From: BOG-908 sp965198855
GTDB lineage: Bacteria > Pseudomonadota > Alphaproteobacteria > Acetobacterales > Acetobacteraceae
Assembly: GCA_965198855.1 (NCBI GenBank)
Contig: CBDAPZ010000001.1
Location: 310,001-374,000 of the forward strand
Direction: 5' to 3'
Length of the DNA stretch: 64,000 bases
Notes under the pieces: model-generated
Database searches by the model: none
What the model saw: the letters and a program-made list of their open reading frames with translations, nothing else
What the model was told of the DNA's origin: nothing
Position numbers and translations under genes: made by a program
Shown here: positions 1 through 8,503 of the stretch, in pieces
How positions within the stretch are numbered: the first letter of the stretch is position 1
How the letters are laid out: every line of letters starts with the position of its first letter

Positions 1-566
1 TCGGGCTCGGCAATCCCGAGCCGGGCATGGCCAGGCAGCGCCACAATATCGGTTTTTTGGGGATCGACCGCATTGCACACCGCCACGGGTTCGGCCCGTG
101 GCGGCAGCGCTTCAAAGGCTTATTCTGCGAAGGCAGTATCGCCGGCGAGAAGATCGGCGCGCTGAAGCCGCTCACCTACATGAATGCGTCCGGCGACAGC
201 GTTCAGGCCGCCGCCGCCTTCTACAAGCTTTCACCTGGCGACATCACCGCGTTCCATGACGAGCTCGATCTTATTCCTGGCAAGATCCGGGTAAAACAGG
301 GTGGTGGTGCCGCCGGCCATAACGGCCTGCGCAGCATGGACCGCATGCTCGGCTCGCCCGATTACTGGCGGGTGCGCCTCGGCATCGGCCACCCGGGCGA
401 CAAGGCACGCGTGCTGGGCTGGGTGCTGGGCGATTTCGCCAAGGACGACGCCAACTGGCTGAGCCCGACCCTGGATGCGGTGGCCGACGCGGCCCCGCTG
501 CTGGTGGCGGGCAAGCCTGAAGATTTCATGACGCGCGTGGCGCTGCTGACCGAAGGTACAAGATAA
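1..566 (+). CDS. pth: Peptidyl-tRNA hydrolase, 5' end outside the window
   Basis: Recycles peptidyl-tRNA released from stalled ribosomes by cleaving the ester bond between peptide and tRNA, in the cytoplasm. The frame is open from base 3 and reads GLGNPEPG before the first in-window ATG at 27, which is the conserved Pth amino terminus, so the true start lies upstream of base 1. The catalytic histidine sits in RHNIGF, the conserved aspartate in FHDELDL, and the GHNGLRS block is present. The stop overlaps the start of ychF by one base (TAATG), so the two are probably translationally coupled. The pth-ychF pairing is common in proteobacteria. Confidence 0.96.
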   Translation, partial: GLGNPEPGMARQRHNIGFLGIDRIAHRHGFGPWRQRFKGLFCEGSIAGEKIGALKPLTYMNASGDSVQAAAAFYKLSPGDITAFHDELDLIPGKIRVKQGGGAAGHNGLRSMDRMLGSPDYWRVRLGIGHPGDKARVLGWVLGDFAKDDANWLSPTLDAVADAAPLLVAGKPEDFMTRVALLTEGTR

Positions 567-1660
567 TGGGTTTCAATTGCGGCATCGTCGGCCTGCCGAA
601 TGTCGGCAAGTCCACCCTGTTTAACGCACTAACGGCAACCGCCGCAGCGCAGGCGGCGAACTACCCGTTCTGCACCATCGAGCCGAATGTCGGCCGTGTC
701 GCGGTGCCCGATCCACGGCTGAACATGCTGGCCGAGATCGGCAAATCGATAAAGATCGTGCCGACCAGCCTCGAATTTGTCGACATCGCCGGCCTGGTAA
801 AGGGTGCGAGCCGCGGCGAGGGCCTGGGCAACAAATTTCTCGGCAACATCCGCGAGGTCGACGCCATCATCCACGTGCTACGCTGTTTCGAAGATCCCGA
901 TGTGACGCATGTCGAAGGCAGCATCGATCCCATTCGCGATGCGGAAACGATCGAGACCGAGCTCATGCTGGCCGATCTGGACTCCTTGGAAAAGCGGATC
1001 ATCCCACTGCAGAAAAAGGCCCGCGGCAATGATCGCGAGGCTGCCGCACAGGTCGCCCTCATGGAGCCCATCATTGCCGCCCTGCAGGCCGGCAAGCCCG
1101 CGCGCACGGCCATCCCCAAAGGCGAGGAACTCGCGGCCAGCCGCCTGCAACTGATGACCAGCAAGCCGGTGCTGTATGTGTGCAACGTGGAAGAAGCTGC
1201 GGCCGCCACCGGCAACGCGCAATCCGAGCGGGTGATGGCGCTCGCCAAATCCGAAGGCGCTGCCTGCGTCATCGTCTCTGCCGCCATCGAGGCGGAGGTG
1301 AGCACGCTGCCCGAAGCAGACCGCGTGGAGTTTCTCGAAGGCCTGGGACTGCACGATAGCGGCTTGGACCGCGTGATCAGCGCCGGTTATGGCCTCCTCG
1401 GTTTGGTGACCTATTTCACCTGCGGTCCAAAAGAGTCCCGTGCCTGGACGATCATCCGTGGCACCAAGGCACCGCAAGCGGCCGCGGTGATCCACAACGA
1501 TTTCGAGCGTGGTTTCATCGCCTGCGAGACCATCGCCTACGAAGATTACGTGGCGCTACGTGGCGAAGCCGGTGCCAAGGAAGCCGGCAAGATGCGCGTT
1601 GAAGGCCGTGATTACGTCGTGAAGGATGGCGACGTGCTGCTGTTCCGATTTAACGTGTAA
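566..1660 (+). CDS. ychF: Redox-regulated ribosome-binding ATPase YchF (Obg-family)
   Basis: Obg-family P-loop nucleotidase that prefers ATP and binds ribosomes; linked to translation and the oxidative stress response. The 364 residues match the usual length. The P-loop GLPNVGKST is at about residue 8-16, switch II is FVDIAGLVKGAS near residue 72, and the C-terminal TGS-like domain includes the FERGFIACE block. It starts on the last base of the pth stop codon. The gene ends directly against a bidirectional hairpin repeat (1661-1793) shared with the convergent neighbour. Confidence 0.97.
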   Translation: MGFNCGIVGLPNVGKSTLFNALTATAAAQAANYPFCTIEPNVGRVAVPDPRLNMLAEIGKSIKIVPTSLEFVDIAGLVKGASRGEGLGNKFLGNIREVDAIIHVLRCFEDPDVTHVEGSIDPIRDAETIETELMLADLDSLEKRIIPLQKKARGNDREAAAQVALMEPIIAALQAGKPARTAIPKGEELAASRLQLMTSKPVLYVCNVEEAAAATGNAQSERVMALAKSEGAACVIVSAAIEAEVSTLPEADRVEFLEGLGLHDSGLDRVISAGYGLLGLVTYFTCGPKESRAWTIIRGTKAPQAAAVIHNDFERGFIACETIAYEDYVALRGEAGAKEAGKMRVEGRDYVVKDGDVLLFRFNV

Positions 1661-1793
1661 AAGGAAGCAAGCCTTCTTTTCTGAAGAAAAGAAGCAAAAG
1701 ACTTTTACGTCGCTGTCGCGGTTCTCTCCGGCATCGCATGCCAAAGACATAAAAGTCTCTTGGTTTTTTTCTCCAGAAAAGAACTGCTTCCTT
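1661..1793. repeat. Full-length hairpin repeat (copy A), probable bidirectional terminator
   Basis: Two inverted arms flank a short core. The left arm (1661-1706) holds the hairpin cttcttttctgaagaaaag followed by caaaagactttt. The right arm (1749-1793) is its diverged inverse. The centre carries cgctgtcgcgg. Half or full copies recur at 32746, 36934, 38641, 47563, 52950 and 55270, almost always straight after stop codons. Here it separates the convergent ychF and propeller genes, as expected for a two-way terminator. The terminator role is inferred from position and stem-loop structure. Confidence 0.8.
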
Positions 1794-1795
1794 CC

Positions 1796-3241
1796 TTATT
1801 TCGTCACAACCAGCCGCATATCAGGATGCAACGATGCGATTTTCGGCGCCTTGACCACCTGGCCGGTCCCTGCGTTCAGCGCGTAGGCAAAGGTCTTGTT
1901 GTACTCGCCATTGAAATACAGCACGCCGTCGCTGATCACCGGCGTTGCGATCACATAAGGCGCAGAGACGATCGAATTGTAGACATATCCATAAAGCGTA
2001 TCGACCATCAGCAGCGTGCCGCTATCGTTGCCAATGTAGACGATGCCATTGGCAATGCTCGGCGTCCCATCCACCTCGCCGCCGGTGTTGAGCACCCAGT
2101 TCTCGCTGCCGGTGCGCGCATTGAACTCGTAGACATTGTCGTCTTCCGAGCCCACGATCACCCTGTTCCCGACCACAGCAGCGGCACCATAGATCGGGCC
2201 GTTTGTTGTCGCCGACCAGATCTGGTTGCCGCCGGTCGCTCCCCCCTGGATCGCGTAGAACTTGTCGTCATACGAACCGATGAACACCACGCCGTTGGCA
2301 ATCACGGGCGAGGCGTAGATCACGCCGCCCGTCGCAAAACTCCAGAGCAGGGCGCCCGTCGTGGCGTTCAGCGCGTAGAGCTTTTCGTCCAGCGACCCGA
2401 AATAGAGCACGCCATCGACCATGACGGGCGAGGAGGCGACCGAGCCGCCTGTCGTGTAGGTCCAGATCAGCGCACCGGTCGTGGCATTGACGGCATACAT
2501 CTTGTCGTCATTGCAGCCGATATAGACAATGTTGTTGACTACCAACGGCGACGACCTGGTGGCGCCGCCTAGCGCGTAGGTCCATTTCTTGGCGCCCGTC
2601 GAAGCCAAGACGGCGTAGAGGTTGGCCGTGGTCGCCGAGCCGGCATAGACGACGCCGGTTGCGAACGCCGGCGAACTGTAGAACGTTTCGGTCTGATCGG
2701 CGGTCCAGATCGCTGCACCCGTCAAGGCTGAAAGTGACCTGATACCGACGCCGGCCGTGTAGACACGGCCGCCAACCACCGCAGGCGCTGCGAGCACAGG
2801 CGAGGTGCTGGCCGACCAGAGCAGGCCCAGCGAACTTACATTGTTCGTATTCAGCGTGTTCTCGTAAGGGTTCATGCTGTAATGGGCGCGCCCGAAGCCA
2901 AGCTCCGGCCAAGGCGTGCTGACGGTGTAGGCGATCTGCGCCGCGTCGCCGCTATGGCGGCCGATGGCGGTGACGTAATGCTTGCCCGGCGCGCTGCTGG
3001 CCGGCACGCTGAGCGTGGTGGTGAACGCGCCGGCCGCAGTCGAAACAAGGAGCATCGTGTCGGTCGTATCGAGATAAAGATCGATCGCTTCCGAAGCGCC
3101 GAAGCCACTGCCGGTGATGGTGACGGTCTGGGTCGGATACGGGACAGCTGGAGCGACGGTGACGATGCTCGCCGCTTCAGCCTGAGCGGCGAAAGCGAAC
3201 GCAAGAGCAGCGGCAACTGCCGCATTTAGACTCGACGACAT
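1796..3241 (-). CDS. Secreted PQQ-type beta-propeller repeat protein with N-terminal Ig-like domain
   Basis: An exported protein of 481 residues with a signal peptide (alanine-rich, ending near AQAEAAS), an Ig/IPT-like segment (about 25-125, with VTITGSGFG) and then a PQQ-type propeller. Repeats such as VYIGCNDDKMYAVNATTGAL and LYFGSLDEKLYALNATTGAL each end in a tryptophan-containing strand. The start at 3241 was chosen because it gives a clean signal peptide and follows GGGGAGATC; the longer frame to 3379 lacks both. The propeller may be structural rather than enzymatic, because no quinoprotein dehydrogenase motifs or haem CxxCH are visible. The specific role is unknown. Confidence 0.85.
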   Translation of the reverse strand: MSSSLNAAVAAALAFAFAAQAEAASIVTVAPAVPYPTQTVTITGSGFGASEAIDLYLDTTDTMLLVSTAAGAFTTTLSVPASSAPGKHYVTAIGRHSGDAAQIAYTVSTPWPELGFGRAHYSMNPYENTLNTNNVSSLGLLWSASTSPVLAAPAVVGGRVYTAGVGIRSLSALTGAAIWTADQTETFYSSPAFATGVVYAGSATTANLYAVLASTGAKKWTYALGGATRSSPLVVNNIVYIGCNDDKMYAVNATTGALIWTYTTGGSVASSPVMVDGVLYFGSLDEKLYALNATTGALLWSFATGGVIYASPVIANGVVFIGSYDDKFYAIQGGATGGNQIWSATTNGPIYGAAAVVGNRVIVGSEDDNVYEFNARTGSENWVLNTGGEVDGTPSIANGIVYIGNDSGTLLMVDTLYGYVYNSIVSAPYVIATPVISDGVLYFNGEYNKTFAYALNAGTGQVVKAPKIASLHPDMRLVVTK

Positions 3242-3560
3242 AATGATCTCCCCATTTCGATACGCAAAAATGCCCTTGGGCATCTGACACATGCCGACAC
3301 CTTTGAGCAATCTTTTGTTACAAGTGATATGGTCAAGGCCTCGCCTCAGACAACAAAGGCCTACCGGTTGCGTCTGCATGTGTCGTTGGAAACGCCGCTT
3401 AAACGTTATGAAAATTCATTAAATGCAATGACGTCAAACAGGTATGACCAGGCTATTGTCCCACCGCAGCGGCAGGGTTGTGCACTGCAGCAAAATCTTC
3501 TTGATCTGGCAGGCTTCCGCCCAACCTATGGTGATCACGATCTGCGAGCACAGCTACCCT
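3242..3560. other. Divergent intergenic region
   Basis: About 320 bases between the propeller gene (minus) and the MFS gene (plus). It is less GC-rich than the genes on either side and must hold both promoters. I see no convincing operator, RNA or small gene in it. The short forward frame at 3329-3616 has atypical codon use and runs into the MFS gene in another frame. Confidence 0.5.
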
Positions 3561-4724
3561 ATGCGTCTGCCCCTTTTCGCTCTCGCGCTTGCCGCCTTCG
3601 CCATCGGCACCAGTGAATTCGTCATCATGGGATTGCTGCCGGACCTTTCGCGCGATCTCTCCGTTTCCATTCCCAGCGCTGGCCTGCTGGTGAGCGGCTA
3701 TGCGATGGGCGTCGTGATCGGCGCGCCGATCCTGGCTGTAGCCACCGCCAGGCTGCCGCGTAAGACAGCGCTGTTGGCACTGATCGGCACCTATGGGCTC
3801 GGTAACCTGCTCTGCGCGATCTCGCCCAGCTATGGCCTGTTGATGAGCGCGCGGGTGCTCACAGCCCTCTGCCATGGCGCGTTCTTCGGCATCGGCTCGA
3901 TCGTCGCCGCCGAACTCGTATCTCCGAACAAACGCGGCCAGGCCATTGCAGTGATGTTCTCGGGCCTCACTCTGGCCAACGTGCTCGGCGTGCCGGCCGG
4001 CACGGCGCTGGGCCAGGCGGCCGGTTGGCGTGCCACTTTCTGGGTGGTGGTCGGCATCGCGGCCGCGGCGACCGCCGCCATTGCCTGGGCACTCCCGAGG
4101 CTGCCGCGACCCGCAAATACCGATCTGGTCCGCGAATTCGCGGTCCTCGCCAAGCCGCAGGTGATCCTCGCCATGCTGATCAGCGTGCTGTGCTCGGCGA
4201 GCCTGTTCAGCGTGTTCACCTACATCGCGCCCATGCTGGAAACCGTCACCCACCTCTCGCCGCATTCGGTCAGCTGGCTGCTGCTGCTGTTCGGCGTCGG
4301 CATCACCGCCGGCAATTTTCTGGGCGGTCGCCTTGCAGATTGGCGTCTGATGCCGAGCGTCGCCGGCACGCTTGTCGCTCTGATCGCCACTCTCGCAGTG
4401 CTGACCTTCACGTTGCAGGCTGCATTTCCGGTCGCAGTCACCATGCTGGTCTGGGGCGTACTTACTTTCACAGTGGCCACCCCGCTGCAGATGAGAGTCG
4501 TCGACTCCGCGCCGGAAGCGCCCAACCTGGTGGCAACCCTCAACCAGGGCGCCTTCAACCTTGGCAACGCCTCCGGTGCCTGGCTCGGTGGCCTCGCCAT
4601 CGGCTCCGGCGTAACCTACAGCACGTTGCCATGGCTCGGCGCCGCACTGGGTGCCGCGGCGTTGTGCCTCACCGCGTTGTCGATGACACTGGGGCGAGAG
4701 GCAGCAATCGCCGTAAGAGGCTAG
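3561..4724 (+). CDS. MFS transporter, DHA1/AraJ-like drug or sugar exporter
   Basis: A 12-helix major facilitator of about 387 residues, probably a proton-driven exporter in the inner membrane. The amino end (MRLPLFALALAAFAIGTSEFVIMGLLPDL region, first 30 residues) has the GTSEFVIMGLLP signature of the AraJ/YdhP subgroup; the loop 2-3 motif is degenerate. The start at 3561 places that signature at the usual position; the upstream in-frame extension to 3444 has no signal or homology. The substrate cannot be deduced. It is not obviously in an operon with its neighbours. Confidence 0.87.
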   Translation: MRLPLFALALAAFAIGTSEFVIMGLLPDLSRDLSVSIPSAGLLVSGYAMGVVIGAPILAVATARLPRKTALLALIGTYGLGNLLCAISPSYGLLMSARVLTALCHGAFFGIGSIVAAELVSPNKRGQAIAVMFSGLTLANVLGVPAGTALGQAAGWRATFWVVVGIAAAATAAIAWALPRLPRPANTDLVREFAVLAKPQVILAMLISVLCSASLFSVFTYIAPMLETVTHLSPHSVSWLLLLFGVGITAGNFLGGRLADWRLMPSVAGTLVALIATLAVLTFTLQAAFPVAVTMLVWGVLTFTVATPLQMRVVDSAPEAPNLVATLNQGAFNLGNASGAWLGGLAIGSGVTYSTLPWLGAALGAAALCLTALSMTLGREAAIAVRG

Positions 4725-4786
4725 AACAGTTCCGACGAGGCGAGGTGGCGCGAGCACAATGATCCCATTCCATTCGGATCATCCGC

Positions 4787-5530
4787 ATGGATGAGGCACG
4801 TGCCTTAGCCGGCGAGCTGGTAGCGCAGGCGACCGCCACAGGCGACGGCACACGGCAGCGCATCGGCACCGAGCATTGGCCGCTGCCGGATTTCGCCCTG
4901 CTGCAGCATGAAAAGATCGATGACAACCACATCTTCTGGGCAGGCCAAAAGCCCGAGCTCAAGATAGTCGGCACCGGGAACGTCATCGTTCTCGGCAAAT
5001 GCGACAACGCAGACCTCAAGGGCAACGTACTCGGCAGCCACAATGTCGTTCTGGCTTTGGGAGAGACAAGCCGGCTTCGGCTGCGCATCGACATCCATGG
5101 GAACGGCGCCCTTATCTATGTCGGGCCCGGCACCAGGATCATTTCGGCCCACATCGTGCTGGGCAGATCGGACGCGCCGACAAGTGTGTTGATTGGCGCG
5201 CAATCCTTGTTGTCCAGGCAGGTGACGCTGCGCGCGACGGACAGTCACAGCATCATCGACATCGCGTCCGGCACGGTGATCAACGAGCCTGAAAGCATCG
5301 TCATCGAGCCGCATGTCTGGATCGGCGAGAATGCCACCTTGCTCAAGGGCTGTTCGGTCGGTGCAGGATCCATCATCGCAGCGGCTGCTTTGGTGACCGG
5401 CGATCTACCCGCCTGCTCCACCTGCGGCGGCATTCCCGCCAAGGTGCTCCGCACAGGACAACATGGAGCTCATCGCCGCAGCCCACCCCGCGTCAGATAC
5501 AAGCTGCGTTGGATTTCGTGCGCAGTGTAA
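4787..5530 (+). CDS. Left-handed beta-helix (hexapeptide) acyltransferase
   Basis: 247 residues. The C-terminal half is a hexapeptide-repeat helix: IVIEPHVWIGENATLLKGCS followed by VGAGSIIAAAALVTGDLPA and GGIPAKVLR, the classic end of the maltose/galactoside O-acetyltransferase and WcaF/WbbJ class. The middle also shows six-residue periodicity. It presumably transfers an acetyl or other acyl group from CoA to a sugar in surface polysaccharide synthesis. The last 20 residues after KVLRTG are basic and unlike the family, so the 3' end may be altered. The start ATG at 4787 is not backed by a strong ribosome site. Confidence 0.75.
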   Translation: MDEARALAGELVAQATATGDGTRQRIGTEHWPLPDFALLQHEKIDDNHIFWAGQKPELKIVGTGNVIVLGKCDNADLKGNVLGSHNVVLALGETSRLRLRIDIHGNGALIYVGPGTRIISAHIVLGRSDAPTSVLIGAQSLLSRQVTLRATDSHSIIDIASGTVINEPESIVIEPHVWIGENATLLKGCSVGAGSIIAAAALVTGDLPACSTCGGIPAKVLRTGQHGAHRRSPPRVRYKLRWISCAV

Positions 5531-5531
5531 T

Positions 5532-5552
5532 GCCGCCGGAGAGTCCGGCGGC
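5532..5552 (+). terminator. GC-rich hairpin after the acyltransferase gene
   Basis: A perfect 9-bp stem (gccgccgga / tccggcggc) with a 3-base loop begins one base after the acyltransferase stop codon. No T-tract follows, so Rho-independent activity is uncertain, but the position is right for a 3' end. Confidence 0.5.
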
Positions 5553-5643
5553 GCCTGCGCTGGAAGATCGGCATCAAGTCCCGCCGAATCGGATCACCGG
5601 CCGTCTAAGGCGGCTGTTTACAAAAAGAGGCCCAACCTGACGG

Positions 5644-6531
5644 TCAGCGCGTCGGCTTAGGCGGAGTCACGCTGTAGTCATAGAACCCGCGGCCGGTCTT
5701 GCGGCCCAGCCAGCCGGCCTCGACATATTTTACCAGCAGCGGGCAGGGCCGGTATTTGGTATCGGATAATCCATCCAGCAGAACCTGCATGATCGAGAGG
5801 CAGGTATCCAGGCCGATGAAATCTGCCAGCTCCAGCGGGCCCATCGGGTGATTGCAGCCGAGTTTCATGCAGCAATCGATCGAGGCGATGGTGCCGACGC
5901 CTTCGTAGAGCGTGTATACCGCCTCGTTGATCATCGGCATCAGGATGCGATTGGCCATGAAGCCGGGGAAATCCTCCGCCAATGCTGTGGTTTTCCCCAT
6001 CCGCCGCGCCAGCGCCGCCACTGTCTCGTAGGTCGCGTCATCGGTGACGATGCCGCGGACGATCTCGACGAGCTTCATCACCGGCACCGGATTGAAGAAA
6101 TGCATGCCGATGAATTTAGCCGGCCGGTCGGTGGTTGCCCCCAGACGCGTAACGGAGATCGAGGAGGTGTTGGTCGCCAGGATGCAATGCGACGGCACAT
6201 GGGCAACCAGGTTTTTCAGGATCGCCTTCTTGACGTCTTCTTTCTCGGTCGCCGCTTCCACCACCAGGTCACAGCCGGCCATGCCGGAATAATCGTTAGC
6301 CGGCCGGACGAGCGCGAGGGCTGCGTCGCGTGCCTCGGCGGTGATGAGGCCCTTGCCGACCTGACGCTCCATGTTCTTGCCGATCGTGGCGATGGCCTTG
6401 CCCACCGCCTCGGTCTTCGCATCGAGCAGCCTGACCTCGAGCCCGGCAAGTGCCGCGACATGGGCGATGCCGTTGCCCATCTGGCCGGCACCGACCACAC
6501 CCAGAACCTGCACCACGGCCGGCTCGGCCAT
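5644..6531 (-). CDS. hbd: 3-hydroxybutyryl-CoA (3-hydroxyacyl-CoA) dehydrogenase
   Basis: NAD-dependent oxidation of short-chain 3-hydroxyacyl-CoA, or the reverse, in fatty-acid or butanoate metabolism. The 295 residues match the short monofunctional family. The Rossmann motif GAGQMGNGIAHVAAL is at residues 12-26. The active-site segment GMHFFNPVPVMKLVEI carries the catalytic histidine, and the C-terminal domain has NHPMGPLELADFIGLD. Its start codon overlaps the etfA stop by one base, making etfB-etfA-hbd one transcription unit. The link to ETF fits acyl-CoA oxidation feeding electrons to the quinone pool. Confidence 0.95.
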   Translation of the reverse strand: MAEPAVVQVLGVVGAGQMGNGIAHVAALAGLEVRLLDAKTEAVGKAIATIGKNMERQVGKGLITAEARDAALALVRPANDYSGMAGCDLVVEAATEKEDVKKAILKNLVAHVPSHCILATNTSSISVTRLGATTDRPAKFIGMHFFNPVPVMKLVEIVRGIVTDDATYETVAALARRMGKTTALAEDFPGFMANRILMPMINEAVYTLYEGVGTIASIDCCMKLGCNHPMGPLELADFIGLDTCLSIMQVLLDGLSDTKYRPCPLLVKYVEAGWLGRKTGRGFYDYSVTPPKPTR

Positions 6532-7469
6532 TATGCGCGTTCCAGCTCCGCCTTAAGTTCAGGCAGGGCGGTGAACAGATCCTGCACCAGCCCGTAATCG
6601 GCGACCTGAAAAATCGGCGCTTCCTCATCCTTGTTGATGGCAACAATGACCTTGCTGTCCTTCATGCCGGCAAGATGCTGGATGGCGCCGGAAATGCCGA
6701 TGGCCACATAAAGGTCGGGAGCGACGATCTTGCCGGTCTGGCCGACCTGGTAGTCGTTCGGCACAAAACCCGCATCCACCGCTGCGCGCGAGGCGCCCAC
6801 GGCCGCACCGAGCTTCTCGGCAATCGGGTCGATGAGATGGAAATTCTCCCCGTTCTGCATGCCGCGGCCGCCGGAAATCACCACACGGGCCGCGGTCAGC
6901 TCCGGCCGCTCGCTCTTCGACAGCTCGGCCGAGACGAAACGTGAAATGCCGGTATCGCCGGCCTCTGCCACATCCTCGATAGAGGCTGAACCGCCGGTGT
7001 TCGCCACCGGATCGAAGCTCGCGGCACGCACCGTGATCACCTTTTTCGAGTCCGATGATTTCACCGTGGCCAGCGCGTTGCCGGCATAGATTGGGCGCAC
7101 GAACGTATCGGCGTCGATCACGTCGGAAATGTCGCTCACCGGCTGCACATCCAGCAATGCTGCCACACGCGGCATCACGTTCTTGCCGACCGCGGTAGCG
7201 GCCGCGAGCAGGTGCGAATAATCGGGTGCGAGTTTGACCAGCAGGGCGGCAAGCGGTTCAGCCAGGGCGTGCGCATACGCTTCGGCATCGACCTTCAGCA
7301 CCTTCGTCACACCGGGCAGCTGTGCCGCCGCTTCGGCGGAAGCTTCAACATCGGCGTGCCCTGCGACCAGCGCATGCACTTCGCCGAGTTTGCCGGCGGC
7401 GGCGACGGCGCTGCGCGAGGGCTGCTTCAGCAGGCCATTCTCATGGTCGATGAGGACAAGGACAGCCAT
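6531..7469 (-). CDS. etfA: Electron transfer flavoprotein alpha subunit
   Basis: The FAD-binding subunit of ETF, which carries electrons from acyl-CoA dehydrogenases to ETF:quinone oxidoreductase. The 312 residues are typical. The C-terminal FAD domain shows VVISGGRGMQNGENF, VGASRAAVDAGFVPNDYQVGQ (read as two blocks), KIVAPDLYVAIGISGAIQHLAG and VAINKDEEAPIFQVADYGL, all diagnostic of EtfA. It lies 3 bases after the etfB stop and overlaps hbd by one base. Confidence 0.97.
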   Translation of the reverse strand: MAVLVLIDHENGLLKQPSRSAVAAAGKLGEVHALVAGHADVEASAEAAAQLPGVTKVLKVDAEAYAHALAEPLAALLVKLAPDYSHLLAAATAVGKNVMPRVAALLDVQPVSDISDVIDADTFVRPIYAGNALATVKSSDSKKVITVRAASFDPVANTGGSASIEDVAEAGDTGISRFVSAELSKSERPELTAARVVISGGRGMQNGENFHLIDPIAEKLGAAVGASRAAVDAGFVPNDYQVGQTGKIVAPDLYVAIGISGAIQHLAGMKDSKVIVAINKDEEAPIFQVADYGLVQDLFTALPELKAELERA

Positions 7470-7472
7470 GGC

Positions 7473-8222
7473 TCAGATCACCTTCGCTTCGTTGCGCAAT
7501 TTCTCGACCAGCTCCGCGACAGAGCCCACCTTCTTGCCGGCTTGGCGCTTCGGCGGCTCGACGACCTTCAGCGTGGTCAGGCGCGGTGCGGGATCCACGC
7601 CCAAATCGGCCGGCTTGATGGTCTCGATCGGCTTTTTCCGCGCCTTCATGATGTTCGGCAGGCTCGCATAGCGCGGCTCGTTCAGGCGCAGATCGGCGGT
7701 CACGATCGCCGGCAGCGTCAGGGCCACGGTTTCGAGCCCGCCATCGACTTCGCGGGTGACCGAGATGTTCTCGCCGTCGACGGTGATCTTGCTGGCAAAG
7801 GTGCCCTGCGCCCAACCGAGAAGGGCGGCGAGCATCTGACCGGTGGCATTCATGTCGTCATCGATGGCCTGCTTGCCGAGGATAATCAGCTGCGGCGATT
7901 CCTTCTCGGCAATCGCCTTCAGCATCTTGGCGACCGCCAGCGGCTCCGGGCTCACATCGGTCTCGACCAGGATGCCGCGATCCGCACCCATGGCGAGCGC
8001 CGTGCGGATAGTTTCCTGGCATTGCGGGACGCCGATGGAAATGGCGACGATCTCGGTCGCGACGCCCTTTTCCTTCAGGCGAACGGCTTCCTCGATCGCG
8101 ATCTCGTCGAAGGGATTCATCGCCATTTTGACGCCGGCGAGTTCGACGCCGGATTGGTCCGACTTCACACGGATTTTGACATTGTAATCGACGACCCGTT
8201 TGACGGGGACCAAAACTTTCAT
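7473..8222 (-). CDS. etfB: Electron transfer flavoprotein beta subunit
   Basis: The AMP-binding beta subunit of ETF, partner of EtfA. 249 residues. It begins MKVLVPVKRVVDYNVKIRVK, the standard EtfB amino end, and contains NPFDEIAIEEAVRLKEKG and the family signature region VDGGLETVALTLPAIVTADLRLNEPRY (two adjacent blocks near residues 160-187). It is the first gene of etfB-etfA-hbd. The start has only a weak ribosome site (GGCAGG). The upstream 280 bases are mostly occupied by an inverted-repeat element, so the promoter must be short or lie inside that element. Confidence 0.97.
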   Translation of the reverse strand: MKVLVPVKRVVDYNVKIRVKSDQSGVELAGVKMAMNPFDEIAIEEAVRLKEKGVATEIVAISIGVPQCQETIRTALAMGADRGILVETDVSPEPLAVAKMLKAIAEKESPQLIILGKQAIDDDMNATGQMLAALLGWAQGTFASKITVDGENISVTREVDGGLETVALTLPAIVTADLRLNEPRYASLPNIMKARKKPIETIKPADLGVDPAPRLTTLKVVEPPKRQAGKKVGSVAELVEKLRNEAKVI

Positions 8223-8287
8223 CTTGCCTGCCGCTAAATAATGAGTGTGGCGCTTCGTGCGGTAGATAAGGGGCGGGAGTTTGGGGT

Positions 8288-8502
8288 GTCAAACGAAGGA
8301 AGGCCAGGGGCTCTTCCCCTGGACCCCGCTAAGGACAAGTCCTTAGAACCTTTGTCTGAAGGCAGCTTCATGAGAGGGGCCAACGAGGCCTTCATCAGAG
8401 TGCGGTTAGCTCCTCTCATGAAGCTGCCTTTAAATAAGGATTTTAAAGGCTCCGCCTTTAACGGAGCCCAGGGGGCAGAGCCCCCGGCCTTCCTTTGTTG
8501 AC
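8288..8502. repeat. Terminal-inverted-repeat element (copy 1), core variant I
   Basis: A 215-bp element whose ends are inverted copies. The left end reads gtcaaacgaaggaaggcc then aggggctcttcccctggacc. The right end is cagggggcagagcccccggc then cttcctttgttgac. The core is itself palindromic (aaggcagcttcatgagagg near 8361 against its inverse near 8415), plus a small ttaaaggctccgcctttaa hairpin. The outer block is shared with elements at 12742 and 62991 but the core is not. There is no coding content. It resembles a MITE-like or structured-RNA repeat. Confidence 0.75.
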
Positions 8503-8503
8503 C

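Noticed and set aside
1626..1886. Forward and reverse frames with FFSSEKK / KKQKTF type peptides after several genes
   Set aside because: These peptides are translations of the hairpin repeat, not coding sequence.
3453..4757. 434-residue reverse frame over the MFS gene
   Set aside because: Charged, low-complexity antisense translation of a clear transporter gene.
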